Origin: an uncultured Oscillospiraceae bacterium
Lineage (GTDB): Bacteria; Bacillota; Clostridia; Oscillospirales; Acutalibacteraceae
Assembly (NCBI GenBank): GCA_905203795.1
Contig: CAJKXG010000009.1
Location: forward strand, 1-13,302
Length of the DNA stretch: 13,302 bases
Reading direction: 5' to 3'
Shown: piece after piece, positions 6,525 to 13,292 of the stretch
How the letters are laid out: each line of letters begins with the position of its first letter
How positions within the stretch are numbered: the stretch's first letter is position 1
Notes under the pieces: generated by a model
What the model was told of the DNA's origin: nothing
What the model saw: the letters and a program-made list of their open reading frames with translations, nothing else
The model's database searches: none
Program-made: the position numbers and the translations under genes

Positions 6525-7307
6525 TCAAACAAGGGGGCAGGTTTGGGGACGGATGCCGAACAGCGTTTCCGCGTTGCGGCGTGTGACGGCGAGCAATTCT
6601 TCCGCCGATACGCCGCGCAGTTCTGCGATGCGGGCGGCGGTGTGCGCGATCATGCGCGAGTCGCAGCGTTTGCCGCGAAAGGGGACGGGCGACATGTACG
6701 GCGCGTCGGTCTCGAGCAGCAGTCGGTCGGCGGGCACGGCGGCGGCGACCAACGGCGCTTTGCGGGCGTTTTTGAAGGTGACAGCGCCGCCCAGCCCGAT
6801 GTACATGCCAAGACGTACCACCTCGCGCATCATCTCCACGCTGCCGGAAAAGCAGTGCACCACCCCCGCAGGACGGTGCTTTTGCAGCAACCGCAGGGTG
6901 TCCTCGTGCGCGTCGCGGTCATGAACGATGACAGGCGCGCCCAGTTCGTTTGCCAACAGCAATTGCTGCTCGAAGCACCACAGTTGCTGTTCGCGCGGGC
7001 AGGCGTCGTCGTAATAATAGTCCAGCCCGATCTCGCCGACAGCGACCGCTTTCGGGTGGGCGTACAGCTTCCGCAGCGTGTCGAGGTCGGCGGCGGTCAT
7101 GGCTGCCGCCGCTTCGGGATGTACCCCCACCGCCGCGTACACGAACGGATACGCGTCCGCCATCGCCAGTGACCGCCGCGCCGAAGCGAGATCGCTCGCC
7201 GCATTGACGATGCCGACCACCCCTACCGCCTGCATCGCCGTCAGCAAGTCATCCCGATCTGCGTCAAACGCACTGTCGTCATAGTGGGCATGTGAATCGA
7301 AAATCAT
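6525..7307 (-). CDS. tatD: TatD-family metal-dependent deoxyribonuclease/hydrolase
   Basis: TatD enzymes are cytoplasmic TIM-barrel metalloenzymes with 3'-5' exonuclease activity, linked to DNA repair. The 260-residue length is normal. All metal ligands can be placed: H6 and H8 in DSHAHYD, E92 in GEIGLDYYYD, H129 in VIVHDRDA, H151 in VVHCFSG, and D201 in ETDAPYMSP; RGKR follows at 211-214. The ATG at 7307 has GGAGGA upstream, and its first bases overlap the stop of the upstream HAAS gene (ATGA, 7304-7307), indicating translational coupling. In many Firmicutes tatD directly follows metG; here padR and the HAAS gene lie between them, so tatD expression probably follows the padR promoter. No separate promoter is apparent. 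Confidence 0.95.
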   Translation of the reverse strand: MIFDSHAHYDDSAFDADRDDLLTAMQAVGVVGIVNAASDLASARRSLAMADAYPFVYAAVGVHPEAAAAMTAADLDTLRKLYAHPKAVAVGEIGLDYYYDDACPREQQLWCFEQQLLLANELGAPVIVHDRDAHEDTLRLLQKHRPAGVVHCFSGSVEMMREVVRLGMYIGLGGAVTFKNARKAPLVAAAVPADRLLLETDAPYMSPVPFRGKRCDSRMIAHTAARIAELRGVSAEELLAVTRRNAETLFGIRPQTCPLV

Positions 7308-8851
7308 GGATTTGTCCTCCTATATACGGTATGAATGGTACCGCTTTCCTGCCAACAGCCGCGTTCGCCGGAGTATATCCCGCCGCTCGAAAGATGATCA
7401 TGCAGTTCGCTGTACTGAAAATTCATGCGGAAACAGGTGCTTTGATAGGCAAAGCGTATGCTGTAGGTGAAATCCTGGGAATTGGGCAGGGAAGCGGCGG
7501 TCGTCAGCACACCGCGTTGACCGCTTTTGCCGGATATCGCGGCAAACTCGATTCCCAGCATCGGATCGGTCTTGTAAAACGGGTGATACGCACAGGACTG
7601 CCCGTTTTCCTCTGCCAGCAGCACTGCACTGCCGTTTTCGGCACATGTGCCGTCCGGCAGCCACAGCGAGAGCTGGCAGATCGTGTTGGCGGTCGGCGGT
7701 TTGCGCCATTCGTAATAGACGGGGAAACGGGATTCACCGTTATCGAGCAGGGTGCAGACGCCGGTCAGCGCGACAAGATCGCTCACGTCCCGCTGAATGC
7801 TCTCCACTTCTACGGCGGATTCGTATGGCAGCAGTTCGCTTTGGGGGAGCGCGTCCAGCACATCGTCGGGGAATCCCAATTTCAGCAGGTGATCGCGCAC
7901 CGCATCCGCCCGTGCACAGGTGTCGTCGTCCGTGCCGACATCGCGCGGTTCATAGGGGTGCAGTGTCGGTTGACGGTTGCTTACCAGCCATGCGCTGCCG
8001 ATCGGCAGCAACAGCGCGACTGCCGTGATCAGCGCCAGTACCGCTTTGCCCTTCCCCGTGAGCGGGCGATAGGCGGCGGGCGTGTCGGCGTCGTCCGCAC
8101 ACAGCATCACGTTTGCACGGCGGAAACGCACCAAAATGACGATGAACAGTGGGAGCACGATCAGAAATGCCAGCGAATTGGTGCTCGTGGTATTTCCGCT
8201 TAAGAGTACGTCCGCCCAAGCTACCGCTTCGATGACCAAATAAAGCAGTCCGCAGCGGCGCAGTTTGCGCATATCCTTGCGCGGCAGCAGGTCGGCAAGA
8301 CCATTGCTGATGAGGGAGAGGAAAATCATTACGGCAATGTTGGAAACGAGCATCAGCAGCAGGGACAGGTATGCCCACGTATTGGGAAACGGCAGGGTGT
8401 TGCCGATCCCTTGCGCGACGGTCAGCGTGCAGGGGATCAGATAGACCCAGAATGCCGTGTTCAGCCGACGGTTACAGGTGCGCAGTTTCAGCATGGCGGT
8501 CACGATCAGCAGCATACCGATGGACGTGGTGATGGCGGCAAGATAGCCGATGTTCAAACGGAAAAACAAGAAAAATAAGCCCCACCATAGTTGCGTACGG
8601 GCATTTTGCAGGTCCAGCGACGGGTCGCGGGCGTGGATGGCGCCGAGTCGGTTGCCCACCGCTTCAGGTTCGCCCATTTCCTCCGTGGCGCGTGTCCATG
8701 CGTCGGCTTCGCCCATGCCGCATTGCATCAGCCGCTCGGCGTGCTCCTCGAGATGCGTCAGCAGTTCTTCCCGCACGTCTGCACGCGCGCGGCGATGGGG
8801 GATGTGCCCGCAAACGCGATCAAGATAGCGCTCCACCTCAGACGGGCGCAT
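7304..8851 (-). CDS. HAAS-domain (permease prefix) multi-pass membrane protein
   Basis: The first 73 residues match the HAAS/DUF1700-type domain found beside PadR genes: MRPSEVERYLDRVC, REELLTHLEEHAERL and a TEEMGEPEAVGNRLG end. This is followed by about seven membrane segments (near 88-100, 102-122, 131-150, 158-181, 200-218, 226-242 and 269-290) and a 225-residue C-terminal domain, probably extracytoplasmic, that I do not recognise. The start at 8851 lies inside padR (14-nt overlap) and the stop overlaps the tatD start, so the three genes form a tightly coupled unit. HAAS proteins are known partners of PadR repressors and often sense or act at the membrane; a specific substrate cannot be inferred. 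Length is 515 residues. Confidence 0.82.
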   Translation of the reverse strand: MRPSEVERYLDRVCGHIPHRRARADVREELLTHLEEHAERLMQCGMGEADAWTRATEEMGEPEAVGNRLGAIHARDPSLDLQNARTQLWWGLFFLFFRLNIGYLAAITTSIGMLLIVTAMLKLRTCNRRLNTAFWVYLIPCTLTVAQGIGNTLPFPNTWAYLSLLLMLVSNIAVMIFLSLISNGLADLLPRKDMRKLRRCGLLYLVIEAVAWADVLLSGNTTSTNSLAFLIVLPLFIVILVRFRRANVMLCADDADTPAAYRPLTGKGKAVLALITAVALLLPIGSAWLVSNRQPTLHPYEPRDVGTDDDTCARADAVRDHLLKLGFPDDVLDALPQSELLPYESAVEVESIQRDVSDLVALTGVCTLLDNGESRFPVYYEWRKPPTANTICQLSLWLPDGTCAENGSAVLLAEENGQSCAYHPFYKTDPMLGIEFAAISGKSGQRGVLTTAASLPNSQDFTYSIRFAYQSTCFRMNFQYSELHDHLSSGGIYSGERGCWQESGTIHTVYRRTNP

Positions 8852-9182
8852 ACGATTCGCCTCCCAACACCTTGCGGACGGCGGTGGCGTAGGTGTCGAA
8901 CTCCGCCATGCGGCGTTCCAGTTCCCGCTGCCCCTTGTCGGTCAGGTGATAATACTTGCGTCGGCGGGCGGCGTCGGTGTCCTCCCAGCGGGAAGTGAGA
9001 CAGCCCTCCAGTTCCAGCGCGTGCAGGATGGGGTACAGCGTGCCCTCGTTCAGTTGAAACACGTCCTCCGACAGTTGTTCCAGTTCCCGAATGATCTGAT
9101 ACCCGTACCTGTCTTGCCCCTGCATCACGCTCAGCACCAGCATCGCCGTGCTGCCCTTGACCAGTTCCTTGCTGACTTTCAT
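8838..9182 (-). CDS. PadR-family transcriptional regulator
   Basis: A 114-residue winged-helix repressor: VKGSTAMLVLSVMQGQDRYG (8-27) covers the first helices, YGYQIIRELE (26-35) helix 2, LNEGTLYPILHALELEG (44-60) the recognition helix, and RRRKYYHLTDKGQREL (73-88) the wing; the last helix would mediate dimerisation. I start at the ATG at 9182 because AAGGGG lies 6 nt upstream and the family N-terminus follows; an in-frame TTG at 9212 would extend into the operator. It overlaps the downstream HAAS gene by 14 nt. A perfect dyad at its own promoter suggests autorepression, with the HAAS protein and tatD under the same control. Confidence 0.93.
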   Translation of the reverse strand: MKVSKELVKGSTAMLVLSVMQGQDRYGYQIIRELEQLSEDVFQLNEGTLYPILHALELEGCLTSRWEDTDAARRRKYYHLTDKGQRELERRMAEFDTYATAVRKVLGGESYAPV

Positions 9183-9209
9183 GCGTAGCCCCTTCTTATC
9201 CTCGAATTC

Positions 9210-9234
9210 CAATGCATCGTAAATCTATGCATTG
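9210..9234. promoter_or_regulatory. Candidate PadR operator
   Basis: CAATGCAT and ATGCATTG form a perfect 8-bp inverted repeat with a 9-bp centre. It abuts the -10 box of the padR promoter and covers the predicted transcription start (about 9228), the ideal place for an autorepressor. PadR-family operators are typically short dyads of ATGT/ACAT type with 8-10 bp between the arms, so size and position fit. Binding is inferred. Confidence 0.6.
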
Positions 9235-11471
9235 AGTATACCATAAGGAAGAAGCATTGTCAAGTAAAAAAGCAAAAAGGGCATCCGCATAGGGATGTCC
9301 TTTCGGTTTGCCTTTATAAAGGGGATGAAGGCAGTATGAAAAATTTTCCACAAAGGCATGGCAAAGTAGTCAAGCCGGGTCGTTTGCTCACCGCAAGTGC
9401 GATTGCCCGCCGCAGGGGGTAGCGGCTCGCGCTGCGGCAGTATTGCGATCGTTTTCCCATCAGCGCGGCGGCGCACCCCAGCCGGGTCGATTGCCCGCCG
9501 CAGGGCGTAGCGGCTCGCGCTGCGGGGGGTCAGCCCGTCTACGAACAACACCTTCACGTCCTCACTGCCGTCGTCCTTGACCGCGTCGGCGGCGAGAATC
9601 ATGCCGGCGCTTTCCACACCGCATAAGGTGGCGGGCTTGAGGTTCGCAACGACGATCACGCTGTGTCCTGTCAGTTCCTCCGGCTTGTACCACGGCGCAA
9701 TGCCGGAACACACCGTGCGCGGCGTACCGCTGCCGTCGTCCAGCGTCAATTTCAACAGCTTCTTCGCGCGCTTGACCGGCTCGCACGCCGTGATCTTGGC
9801 GACGCGCAGATCGACCTTTGCAAACTCGTCGATGGTGATCTGATCAAGAAACGCCACAAACGGCACGTCCGGCTTTTCCGGTTTGGCTGCCGCTTGCTGC
9901 TCGGCGGCAATCTCCGCCAGCACCTTTTCCGCGTCCAGACGCGCAAACAGCGGCGTCGGCGTGCCCACGGCAAACGTCTCCGTGCCGCCGAACGCAGCGG
10001 TGGACTCCATGGTGGTCAGTTCCTCCGTCACCTGCAATTGGGCAAAGATCGCCGCCGCCGTGTCCGGCATCGCGGGAGTCAGCAGCACCGCCAGCGTGCG
10101 GATGCTTTCCAGCAGGTTGTACAGCACCGCGTTCAGACGCGGACGCTGTGCCTCGTCCTTGGCAAGCACCCACGGAGCGGTCTCGTCAATATATTTGTTG
10201 CAGCGGCGGGCGAGGTTCATCACCGCGTCCAGCGCGTCCGCATTGTGCCAGCTGTCCATCAGGCGAATGTACGCCGCGCGGGTGTCGGCGACAGTCGCCA
10301 GCAGATCCGCGTCCGCTTCGTCCTTGACCGTCGGGCGGGACACCTTGCCGTCGAAATATTTGTTGGTCATCGCGATGCTGCGGTTGACCAGATTGCCCAG
10401 CGTGTTCGCCAGATCGGCGTTGTACTTGTTGATGACGTTTTCGTACGTGATGGTGCCGTCCTGCGCAAACGGGATCTCGGAGAGCAGGTAATACCGCACC
10501 GCGTCCACACCGAACCGCGCCGCCAGCTCGTCCGCATACAGCACATTGCCGCGGGATTTGCTCATCTTGTCCTCGCCGGACAGCAGCCACGGATGCCCCA
10601 GCACCTGCTTCGGCAGCGGCAGTCCCAGTGCCATCAGGATAATGGGCCAGTAAATGGTGTGGAAGCGCACGATGTCCTTGCCGATCACGTGCAGATCCGC
10701 CGGCCAGTAATGCTCGAACTTGTCACCGCTGCCGTCGGGATGATAGCCGATGCCGGTGATATAGTTGGACAGCGCGTCGATCCACACATAGATGACGTGT
10801 TTATCGTCGAATTCGACCGGAATGCCCCATTTGAAGGTCGTGCGGGACACACACAGATCGGTCAGCCCGGGCTTCAGGAAATTGTTGATCATCTCGGCGC
10901 GGCGGGAATCCGGCTGGAAAAACGCGGGGTTGTCCTCGTAGTATTTCATCAGCCGATCCTGATATTTGCTCAGACGCAGGAAATACGCTTCTTCTTTCGC
11001 GTCGGTCACGTCGCGGCCGCAGTCGGGGCATTTGCCGTCCTTGAGCTGCGACGCGGTGAAAAACGATTCGCAGGGGACGCAGTATTTGCCCTCGTACTCG
11101 CTTTTGTAGATATCGCCCTGCTCGTACAGCTTTTTGAAGATCGCCTGCACGGCGGCTTCATGATCGGCGTCGGTGGTGCGGATGAAGCGGTCGTAGGTGA
11201 CGTTCATGCAATCCCAAACCGCCTTGATCTGCGCCGACACGCCGTCCACGTATTCCTTGGGGCTGACGCCCTGTTCGCGGGCGGCTTCCTCGATTTTTTG
11301 CCCGTGCTCGTCCGAGCCGGTGAGAAAATATACATCGAATCCCATCATGCGCTTATAGCGGGCGATCATGTCCGCCAGCACCGGATCGTATGTGTTGCCG
11401 ATGTGCGGCTTGCGCGACGTGTAAGCGATCGCGGTGGTGATATAGAAATTTTCCTTGTTAGCGTGTTCCAC
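9225..11471 (-). CDS. metG: Methionyl-tRNA synthetase with C-terminal tRNA-binding domain and an aberrant tail
   Basis: Charges tRNA-Met with methionine. The start is a GTG at 11471 with AGGAGG 7 nt upstream; no better ATG is near. Seen: the class I motif PHIGN (22-26), zinc ligands C131, C134, C148 and C151 (CVPC...CPDC), WIDALSNYITG (230-240), and KMSKS at 302-306. There is an anticodon-binding helical domain and a C-terminal OB-fold tRNA-binding domain (about 555-645; DEFAKVDLRVAKI and SGIAPWYKPEELTG). Conserved sequence ends at VLFVDGLTP, residue 649, where proteins of this type normally stop within a few residues. The frame instead continues 99 codons through two palindromic repeats, the terminator and the padR promoter to a TAG at 9225-9227. 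The tail has no recognisable domain. The enzyme core is complete and probably active. Confidence 0.95.
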   Translation of the reverse strand: MEHANKENFYITTAIAYTSRKPHIGNTYDPVLADMIARYKRMMGFDVYFLTGSDEHGQKIEEAAREQGVSPKEYVDGVSAQIKAVWDCMNVTYDRFIRTTDADHEAAVQAIFKKLYEQGDIYKSEYEGKYCVPCESFFTASQLKDGKCPDCGRDVTDAKEEAYFLRLSKYQDRLMKYYEDNPAFFQPDSRRAEMINNFLKPGLTDLCVSRTTFKWGIPVEFDDKHVIYVWIDALSNYITGIGYHPDGSGDKFEHYWPADLHVIGKDIVRFHTIYWPIILMALGLPLPKQVLGHPWLLSGEDKMSKSRGNVLYADELAARFGVDAVRYYLLSEIPFAQDGTITYENVINKYNADLANTLGNLVNRSIAMTNKYFDGKVSRPTVKDEADADLLATVADTRAAYIRLMDSWHNADALDAVMNLARRCNKYIDETAPWVLAKDEAQRPRLNAVLYNLLESIRTLAVLLTPAMPDTAAAIFAQLQVTEELTTMESTAAFGGTETFAVGTPTPLFARLDAEKVLAEIAAEQQAAAKPEKPDVPFVAFLDQITIDEFAKVDLRVAKITACEPVKRAKKLLKLTLDDGSGTPRTVCSGIAPWYKPEELTGHSVIVVANLKPATLCGVESAGMILAADAVKDDGSEDVKVLFVDGLTPRSASRYALRRAIDPAGVRRRADGKTIAILPQREPLPPAAGNRTCGEQTTRLDYFAMPLWKIFHTAFIPFIKANRKDIPMRMPFLLFYLTMLLPYGILNA
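9235..9263 (-). promoter_or_regulatory. Promoter of the padR-HAAS-tatD unit
   Basis: On the minus strand TTGACA (9258-9263) and TATACT (9235-9240) are 17 bp apart, and TGG precedes the -10 box as an extended -10. The whole promoter lies inside the prolonged metG frame. Confidence 0.88.
9264..9303 (-). terminator. Intrinsic terminator behind metG
   Basis: On the minus strand AAAGG-A-CATCC, a 6-nt loop, and GGATG-C-CCTTT form a 10-bp stem with one mismatch (+ positions 9276-9303), followed by TTTTTGCTTTTTT. It is correctly placed to end metG transcription just before the padR promoter. However, the prolonged metG reading frame passes straight through it, and its stop codon (9225-9227) lies beyond the U-run. 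Confidence 0.75.
9373..9399 (+). repeat. Degenerate partial copy of the metG-tail repeat
   Basis: AGCCGGGTCG (9373-9382) recurs exactly at 9480-9489, where it leads directly into the second 38-bp copy. Here it is followed by TTTGCTCACCGCAAGTG, which resembles the start of the 38-bp unit (ATTGCCCGCCGCAGGG) with several changes. It looks like a decayed partial unit before the first full copy. Confidence 0.5.
9400..9437 (+). repeat. 38-bp palindromic repeat, copy 1 (REP-like)
   Basis: Begins CGATTGCCCGCCGCAGG and ends GGCTCGCGCTGCGG. It is identical to the copy at 9488-9525 except for one base (G instead of C at 9418). The part from 9410 to 9437 forms an imperfect hairpin closed by CCGCAG and CTGCGG. 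Both copies have the same orientation, with starts 88 bp apart, inside the metG frame. Confidence 0.85.
9488..9525 (+). repeat. 38-bp palindromic repeat, copy 2 (REP-like)
   Basis: Shares 37 of 38 bases with copy 1. The hairpin at 9498-9525 has CCGCAG/CTGCGG closing pairs, one C-C-type mismatch and an inner 3-bp GCG/CGC stem. Its right end coincides exactly with the last conserved MetRS codons (Thr-Pro, 9525-9530), so it occupies the place of the natural metG end. Confidence 0.88.
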
Positions 11472-11505
11472 AGGGATTCCTCCTTTTCAAATATTACAAC
11501 AATAC

Positions 11506-11535
11506 AGTATACCACAATAGAGGGCGTTTTGGCAA
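11506..11535 (-). promoter_or_regulatory. Promoter of metG
   Basis: On the minus strand TTGCCA (11530-11535) and TATACT (11506-11511) are 18 bp apart, with TGG before the -10 box (extended -10). The -35 box lies within 10 bp of the azlD stop. The leader is short (about 28 nt), so there is no room for a T-box riboswitch. Confidence 0.75.
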
Positions 11536-11539
11536 GACT

Positions 11540-11869
11540 TTATGCAAATATCGTCTGCACCAGCAGCATATAGGTCAGTGTGCCTGCGGCGATGCTGAGC
11601 AGGGTGTTGCGCCGCCAAAGGTGGATCGCCGCCAGCACGAGGAGCGCCAGCAGCTCCGGCAGCCCGTGCGGTGCGGCGAGCACATCCACGCCGCGCAGAC
11701 AATACACCACCAACAGTCCCATGGCGGCACAGGGCAGCACCTTGCCGATGTAGGTGATGGCGGCGGGGGCACGGCGGTTGTCGGGGAAGCATATGAACGG
11801 CAGAAAGCGGGTGATGAGCGTACCCAACATCATCATGCCCACCGTGATCAGCAATTGCGTGTCGGTCAT
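11540..11869 (-). CDS. azlD: AzlD-family branched-chain amino acid export subunit
   Basis: AzlD is the small membrane partner of AzlC in branched-chain amino acid (and azaleucine) efflux. The 109-residue length is typical. It begins MTDTQLLITVGMMMLGTLITRFLPF, a hallmark N-terminal helix with the TRFLPF motif, and has about four hydrophobic segments in total. The ATG at 11869 overlaps the azlC stop (ATGA, 11866-11869), so translation is coupled; GGGAG lies about 10 nt upstream inside azlC. A longer open frame to 12034 has an arginine/histidine-rich extension that merely overlaps azlC and is not family-like. The substrate is inferred from the family; no regulator gene of the Lrp/AzlB type is next to it. 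Confidence 0.92.
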   Translation of the reverse strand: MTDTQLLITVGMMMLGTLITRFLPFICFPDNRRAPAAITYIGKVLPCAAMGLLVVYCLRGVDVLAAPHGLPELLALLVLAAIHLWRRNTLLSIAAGTLTYMLLVQTIFA

Positions 11870-12579
11870 GTGTCCGATTCTCCCTTCTCGATCGGTTTGC
11901 GCAGGAGAAACAGCATCGCGACGATGGCGCACATGGCGGGGATGATGAAATGGTCCGCGCCGAACAACAAGAGGCAGCCGAGCGAACAGCCTACGCCGAT
12001 GAGAGCGGGCAGGTGATGCTTCTGCGCCCGCCACTGGTCGAGAAAAATGACGGCGAACAGCGCGGTCAGCGCGAAATCCAGCCCTGTCGTGTCGAAGGTG
12101 AGCAGCGAGCCGAACGCCGCGCCGAGCAATCCCGCGCCCACCCAGTACACATAGTCGAGCGCCGACACATACAGCATGAACAGGCGGCGGCTGACCCCTG
12201 CGGGCGGCTCGGCAGAACAGACGATGGAGAAGGTCTCATCGGTCAGCCAAAAGATGAGCAGCGGCTTGCACACTCCCATGCCGCGATAGCTGTCCAGCAT
12301 GGAGATGCCGTAGAACAGATGCCGCGCGTTGACCACCAGTGTCAGCAGCAGCGCGTGCAGCGGGTTGAACGCCGCCACCAGCAGCGTTAGCCCGACATAT
12401 TGCATCGAACCCGCATAGACGCAGGTGCTGAGAAGCACTGTCCAGCCGATGCCGAAGCCGTTTGTGCGCATGAGGACGCCGTAGGCGAAGCCGAGAAACC
12501 CGTAGCCGGTCAGCACGGGGACGGTGTGTGGGAATGCCGCCTTGAGCGCGTGTATGTGTTCCGATAGGCGTGAAGGCAT
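11866..12579 (-). CDS. azlC: AzlC-family branched-chain amino acid export permease
   Basis: AzlC is the large subunit of the AzlCD efflux system. The 237-residue product starts at the ATG at 12579 behind GGGGGA, in MPSRLSEHIHALKAAFPHTVPVLTGYGFLGFAYGVLM; longer starts would run into the promoter. Typical family stretches are YAGSMQYVGLTLLVA (about 75-89), VVNARHLFYGISM (about 101-113) and FWLTDETFSIV (about 128-138), spread over roughly seven to eight membrane helices. The end overlaps azlD by 4 nt. The pair forms a short operon with its own promoter; metG downstream has a separate promoter. Confidence 0.94.
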   Translation of the reverse strand: MPSRLSEHIHALKAAFPHTVPVLTGYGFLGFAYGVLMRTNGFGIGWTVLLSTCVYAGSMQYVGLTLLVAAFNPLHALLLTLVVNARHLFYGISMLDSYRGMGVCKPLLIFWLTDETFSIVCSAEPPAGVSRRLFMLYVSALDYVYWVGAGLLGAAFGSLLTFDTTGLDFALTALFAVIFLDQWRAQKHHLPALIGVGCSLGCLLLFGADHFIIPAMCAIVAMLFLLRKPIEKGESDT

Positions 12580-12610
12580 GAAAATTCCCCCTTTTTGTCG
12601 TGTGGTTTTT

Positions 12611-12639
12611 ACTATATCACCCGCACAAGCGCTTGTCAA
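12611..12639 (-). promoter_or_regulatory. Promoter of azlCD with an embedded palindrome
   Basis: On the minus strand TTGACA (12634-12639) and TATAGT (12611-12616) are 17 bp apart. A perfect 12-bp palindrome, ACAAGCGCTTGT (12625-12636), overlaps the -35 box and the upstream half of the spacer, a position where a bound protein would block RNA polymerase. Whether it is an operator is unproven. Confidence 0.78.
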
Positions 12640-12688
12640 TCGGCGGGGTACAACAGAAGAATTGTCATAAAAATTTCACAAAAATGTA

Positions 12689-12717
12689 TTGTATAAAACC
12701 TCGCTTTGTGGTATGAT
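12689..12717 (+). promoter_or_regulatory. Promoter of the hpf gene
   Basis: TTGTAT (12689-12694) and TATGAT (12712-12717) are 17 bp apart, with TGG before the -10 box as an extended -10. The predicted start near 12724 leaves a leader of about 50 nt. Confidence 0.65.
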
Positions 12718-12724
12718 ATTCACA

Positions 12725-12744
12725 GAGAAATGGAAAAGTTTCTC
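12725..12744 (+). other. Hairpin at the predicted 5' end of the hpf mRNA
   Basis: GAGAAA and TTTCTC form a perfect 6-bp stem around an 8-nt loop, starting at the predicted first nucleotides of the transcript. It could protect the 5' end from decay. The stem is AT-rich and modest, so support is weak. Confidence 0.3.
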
Positions 12745-12773
12745 CAAAATACACGAAGGGAATGGTTGTACGT

Positions 12774-13292
12774 ATGAAGATGACAATTATCGGACGCAAA
12801 GTGAGTATCCGCCCGTCTTTTGAAGAGCGCACGGCGAAAAAGCTGGCGAAGCTGGACAAGTTTTTTGCCGATGACGCGGATTGCGTTGTTACGGTCAGTC
12901 AGGTACAGCGTGTCCAACGTGTGGAAGCGACGGTGCGCTGCGGCGGTATGCTGTACCGCGCCGAAGTGATGGAGGAAAACGCCGACGACGCGGTGGATCG
13001 GCTGGTGGATATTCTGATTCGGCAGATTCGCCGCAACAAAACGCGGCTGGAAAAGCGGCTGCGTGCGGACGCGTTTACGGCGGCGGAGGAGGACGCGGAG
13101 GAAGAGGAGTTCCGCGTGGTGCGTTCCAAGAGCTTCCCCGTCAAGCCGCTGGATGTGGAGGAAGCCATTTTGCAGATGAATCTGCTGGGGCATCAGTTTT
13201 TCATGTTCCGCAACATGGACACCGACGAGATCAACGTCGTCTATCGCCGCAACGACGGCGGCTACGGCTTGCTGGAGCCGGACGCCGATTAA
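12774..13292 (+). CDS. hpf: Ribosome hibernation promoting factor, long form
   Basis: Long HPF dimerises 70S ribosomes into inactive 100S particles in stationary phase or stress. The 172-residue protein has the N-terminal S30AE domain (about 1-98; MKMTIIGRKVSIRPSFEERTAKKL start), an acidic linker (about 103-112), and the C-terminal dimerisation domain (about 114-168) with RSKSFPVKPLDVEEAILQMN and the end DGGYGLLEP. I choose the ATG at 12774 because it gives the family N-terminus. AAGGGA lies about 12 nt upstream, somewhat far, while the in-frame ATG at 12762 is only about one base from it. It has its own promoter and is divergent from azlCD. No further gene fits before the right edge. Confidence 0.93.
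   Translation: MKMTIIGRKVSIRPSFEERTAKKLAKLDKFFADDADCVVTVSQVQRVQRVEATVRCGGMLYRAEVMEENADDAVDRLVDILIRQIRRNKTRLEKRLRADAFTAAEEDAEEEEFRVVRSKSFPVKPLDVEEAILQMNLLGHQFFMFRNMDTDEINVVYRRNDGGYGLLEPDAD

Noticed and set aside
9400-9525. CRISPR-like reading of the two 38-bp repeats
   Set aside because: Only two copies, a single spacer, internal palindrome to the repeat end, no cas genes, and placement inside a coding frame. A REP-like element fits better.
11472-11539. T-box or other riboswitch in front of metG
   Set aside because: Only about 28 nt separate the predicted transcription start from the GTG start, too short for any known tRNA- or SAM-sensing leader.
9663-11573. 636-codon plus-strand open frame across metG
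   Set aside because: Shadow of metG on the other strand, rich in Arg, His and Gln. All MetRS motifs are in the minus frame.
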